From contig JAPYPM010000122.1 of NCBI GenBank assembly GCA_029937635.1, positions 1 to 6,684 of the forward strand: 6,684 bases of DNA, in the 5' to 3' direction. The stretch comes from Nitrospinaceae bacterium (lineage in GTDB: Bacteria > Nitrospinota > Nitrospinia > Nitrospinales > VA-1). This document shows positions 6,525 through 6,684 of the stretch, piece by piece. The notes under the pieces are model-generated. The model had not been told where the DNA came from and did not search any database. It saw only the letters and a program-made list of their open reading frames with translations. The translations under genes were made by a program, and so were the position numbers. Each line of letters starts with the position of its first letter. Position 1 is the first letter of the stretch.

Positions 6525-6562
6525 GTGGCGTCATTCAAAACGGGCTTTGAATACGCTCCTAC
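6525..6562 (-). repeat. REP-like stem-loop (single copy in window)
   Basis: GCGT (6528-6531) and ATTCAAA (6533-6539) pair with ACGC (6553-6556) and TTTGAAT (6546-6552), giving 11 base pairs with one bulged C (6532) and a six-base loop ACGGGC. On the minus strand the 5' foot reads TGTAGGAGCG, so a GTAG tetranucleotide lies directly before an imperfect palindrome. That is the organisation of REP elements associated with RAYT transposases in gammaproteobacteria. Only one copy is seen and no RAYT gene is present, so the REP assignment is inference. The stem itself is seen directly. Confidence 0.4.
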
Positions 6563-6566
6563 AAAG

Positions 6567-6603
6567 AAACGGGAAGAGGCATTATCTCTTCTCGTTTTTT
6601 TTT
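6567..6603 (+). terminator. Strong intrinsic terminator, possibly bidirectional
   Basis: CGGGAAGAG (6570-6578) pairs with CTCTTCTCG (6586-6594) over nine positions with one G-T wobble, around the seven-base loop GCATTAT. Nine T's follow at 6595-6603, and the A's at 6567-6569 extend the stem into the T-run. This is a textbook Rho-independent terminator for plus-strand transcripts. On the minus strand the same stem is followed by CGTTTCTTTG, a poorer T-tract, so it may also stop transcription from the right-hand side. Confidence 0.85.
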
Positions 6604-6604
6604 A

Positions 6605-6684
6605 TTACTTTATATAACTTATTAAAAAACTAGCAATTCCTTGTGCATTGGGTAATACAGTGCCTTTTTGATAAGTCTTTGTTC
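6605..6684 (-). CDS. Possible C-terminal fragment of an unidentified protein
   Basis: Read on the minus strand, one frame is open from the window edge for 25 codons to a TAA at 6607-6605, ending in the residues NAQGIASFLISYIK. Its third codon positions are mostly A or T, like the neighbouring genes. The stop sits directly beside the terminator at 6567-6603, as expected for a gene converging on trxB. A second minus-strand frame is open for 20 codons to a TAA at 6624-6622 but has less typical third positions. The fragment is too short to assign to a family, and an open frame of this length can occur by chance. Confidence 0.35.
   Translation of the reverse strand, partial: TKTYQKGTVLPNAQGIASFLISYIK

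Larger units (their letters stand above)
6194..6604. other. Intergenic region downstream of trxB with promoter-like and hairpin signals
   Basis: No convincing protein gene is seen on either strand in this 411-base AT-rich stretch. It contains a weak terminator-like element (6262-6298), a promoter-like pair (6334-6363) and a perfect TATAAT at 6373-6378. Small inverted repeats lie at 6381-6400 (AAGAG/CTCTT with inner pairing), 6445-6465 (AACTAT/ATAGTT followed by four T's) and 6495-6512 (TTTTAAA/TTTAAAA). A strong stem-loop at 6525-6562 and a classic intrinsic terminator at 6567-6603 close the region. It may be a long 3' untranslated region of the trxB transcript or a separate small RNA gene. 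Confidence 0.5.

Noticed and set aside
6525..6562. Integron attC site
   Set aside because: The stem lacks the RYYYAAC/GTTRRRY core sites, and there is no integrase or cassette structure.
6381..6603. 6S RNA, tmRNA, RNase P RNA or SRP RNA
   Set aside because: None of their signature sequences or the long closing stem of 6S RNA is visible.

Overview
The window looks like chromosomal housekeeping DNA from an AT-rich bacterium, most likely a proteobacterium. The evidence is the gene order alaC-hom-thrC, AlaC residues very close to the enterobacterial enzyme (RIDRLPPY, RGEDIIDF, GSKEG, FFTLSKSYNM), a beta-type homoserine dehydrogenase with a C-terminal ACT domain, and a zinc-ribbon threonine synthase. 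Genus and even class cannot be fixed from these bases. No mobile element, CRISPR array, tRNA or rRNA is visible.

Layout. Positions 1-192 (minus strand) hold the N-terminal 64 codons of uppP (undecaprenyl-diphosphatase), cut by the window edge. Positions 193-611 are a divergent intergenic region with a 17-bp AT palindrome ahead of uppP and a perfect -35 hexamer (TTGACA) ahead of alaC. Positions 612-6193 hold five plus-strand genes in close series: alaC, hom (58-bp gap), thrC (4-bp ATGA overlap with hom), an exported SUMF1/FGE-fold protein (8-bp gap), and trxB (12-bp gap). This layout suggests one transcription unit. Positions 6194-6604 have no convincing gene but contain a candidate promoter, several hairpins, a REP-like stem-loop and a strong intrinsic terminator at 6567-6603. 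Beyond it the minus strand may carry the last 25 codons of another, unidentified gene.

How the genes fit. Hom reduces aspartate semialdehyde to homoserine, and ThrC converts O-phosphohomoserine to threonine. The kinase joining them (thrB) is absent here and must lie elsewhere. AlaC is a class I/II PLP aminotransferase that probably makes alanine from pyruvate and glutamate. The last two genes are not obviously linked to threonine synthesis. One is a secreted FGE-fold protein lacking the catalytic cysteines of true formylglycine-generating enzyme. The other is a thioredoxin reductase whose N-terminal region resembles the low-molecular-weight eukaryotic (plant/fungal) type more than E. coli TrxB.

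I found no clearly new biological system. The points most worth a second look are the cysteine-less FGE-like protein, the eukaryote-like TrxB, and the structured 3' intergenic region (possible small RNA, REP-like hairpin, shared terminator). All functional statements come from reading motifs by eye; no database search was run.
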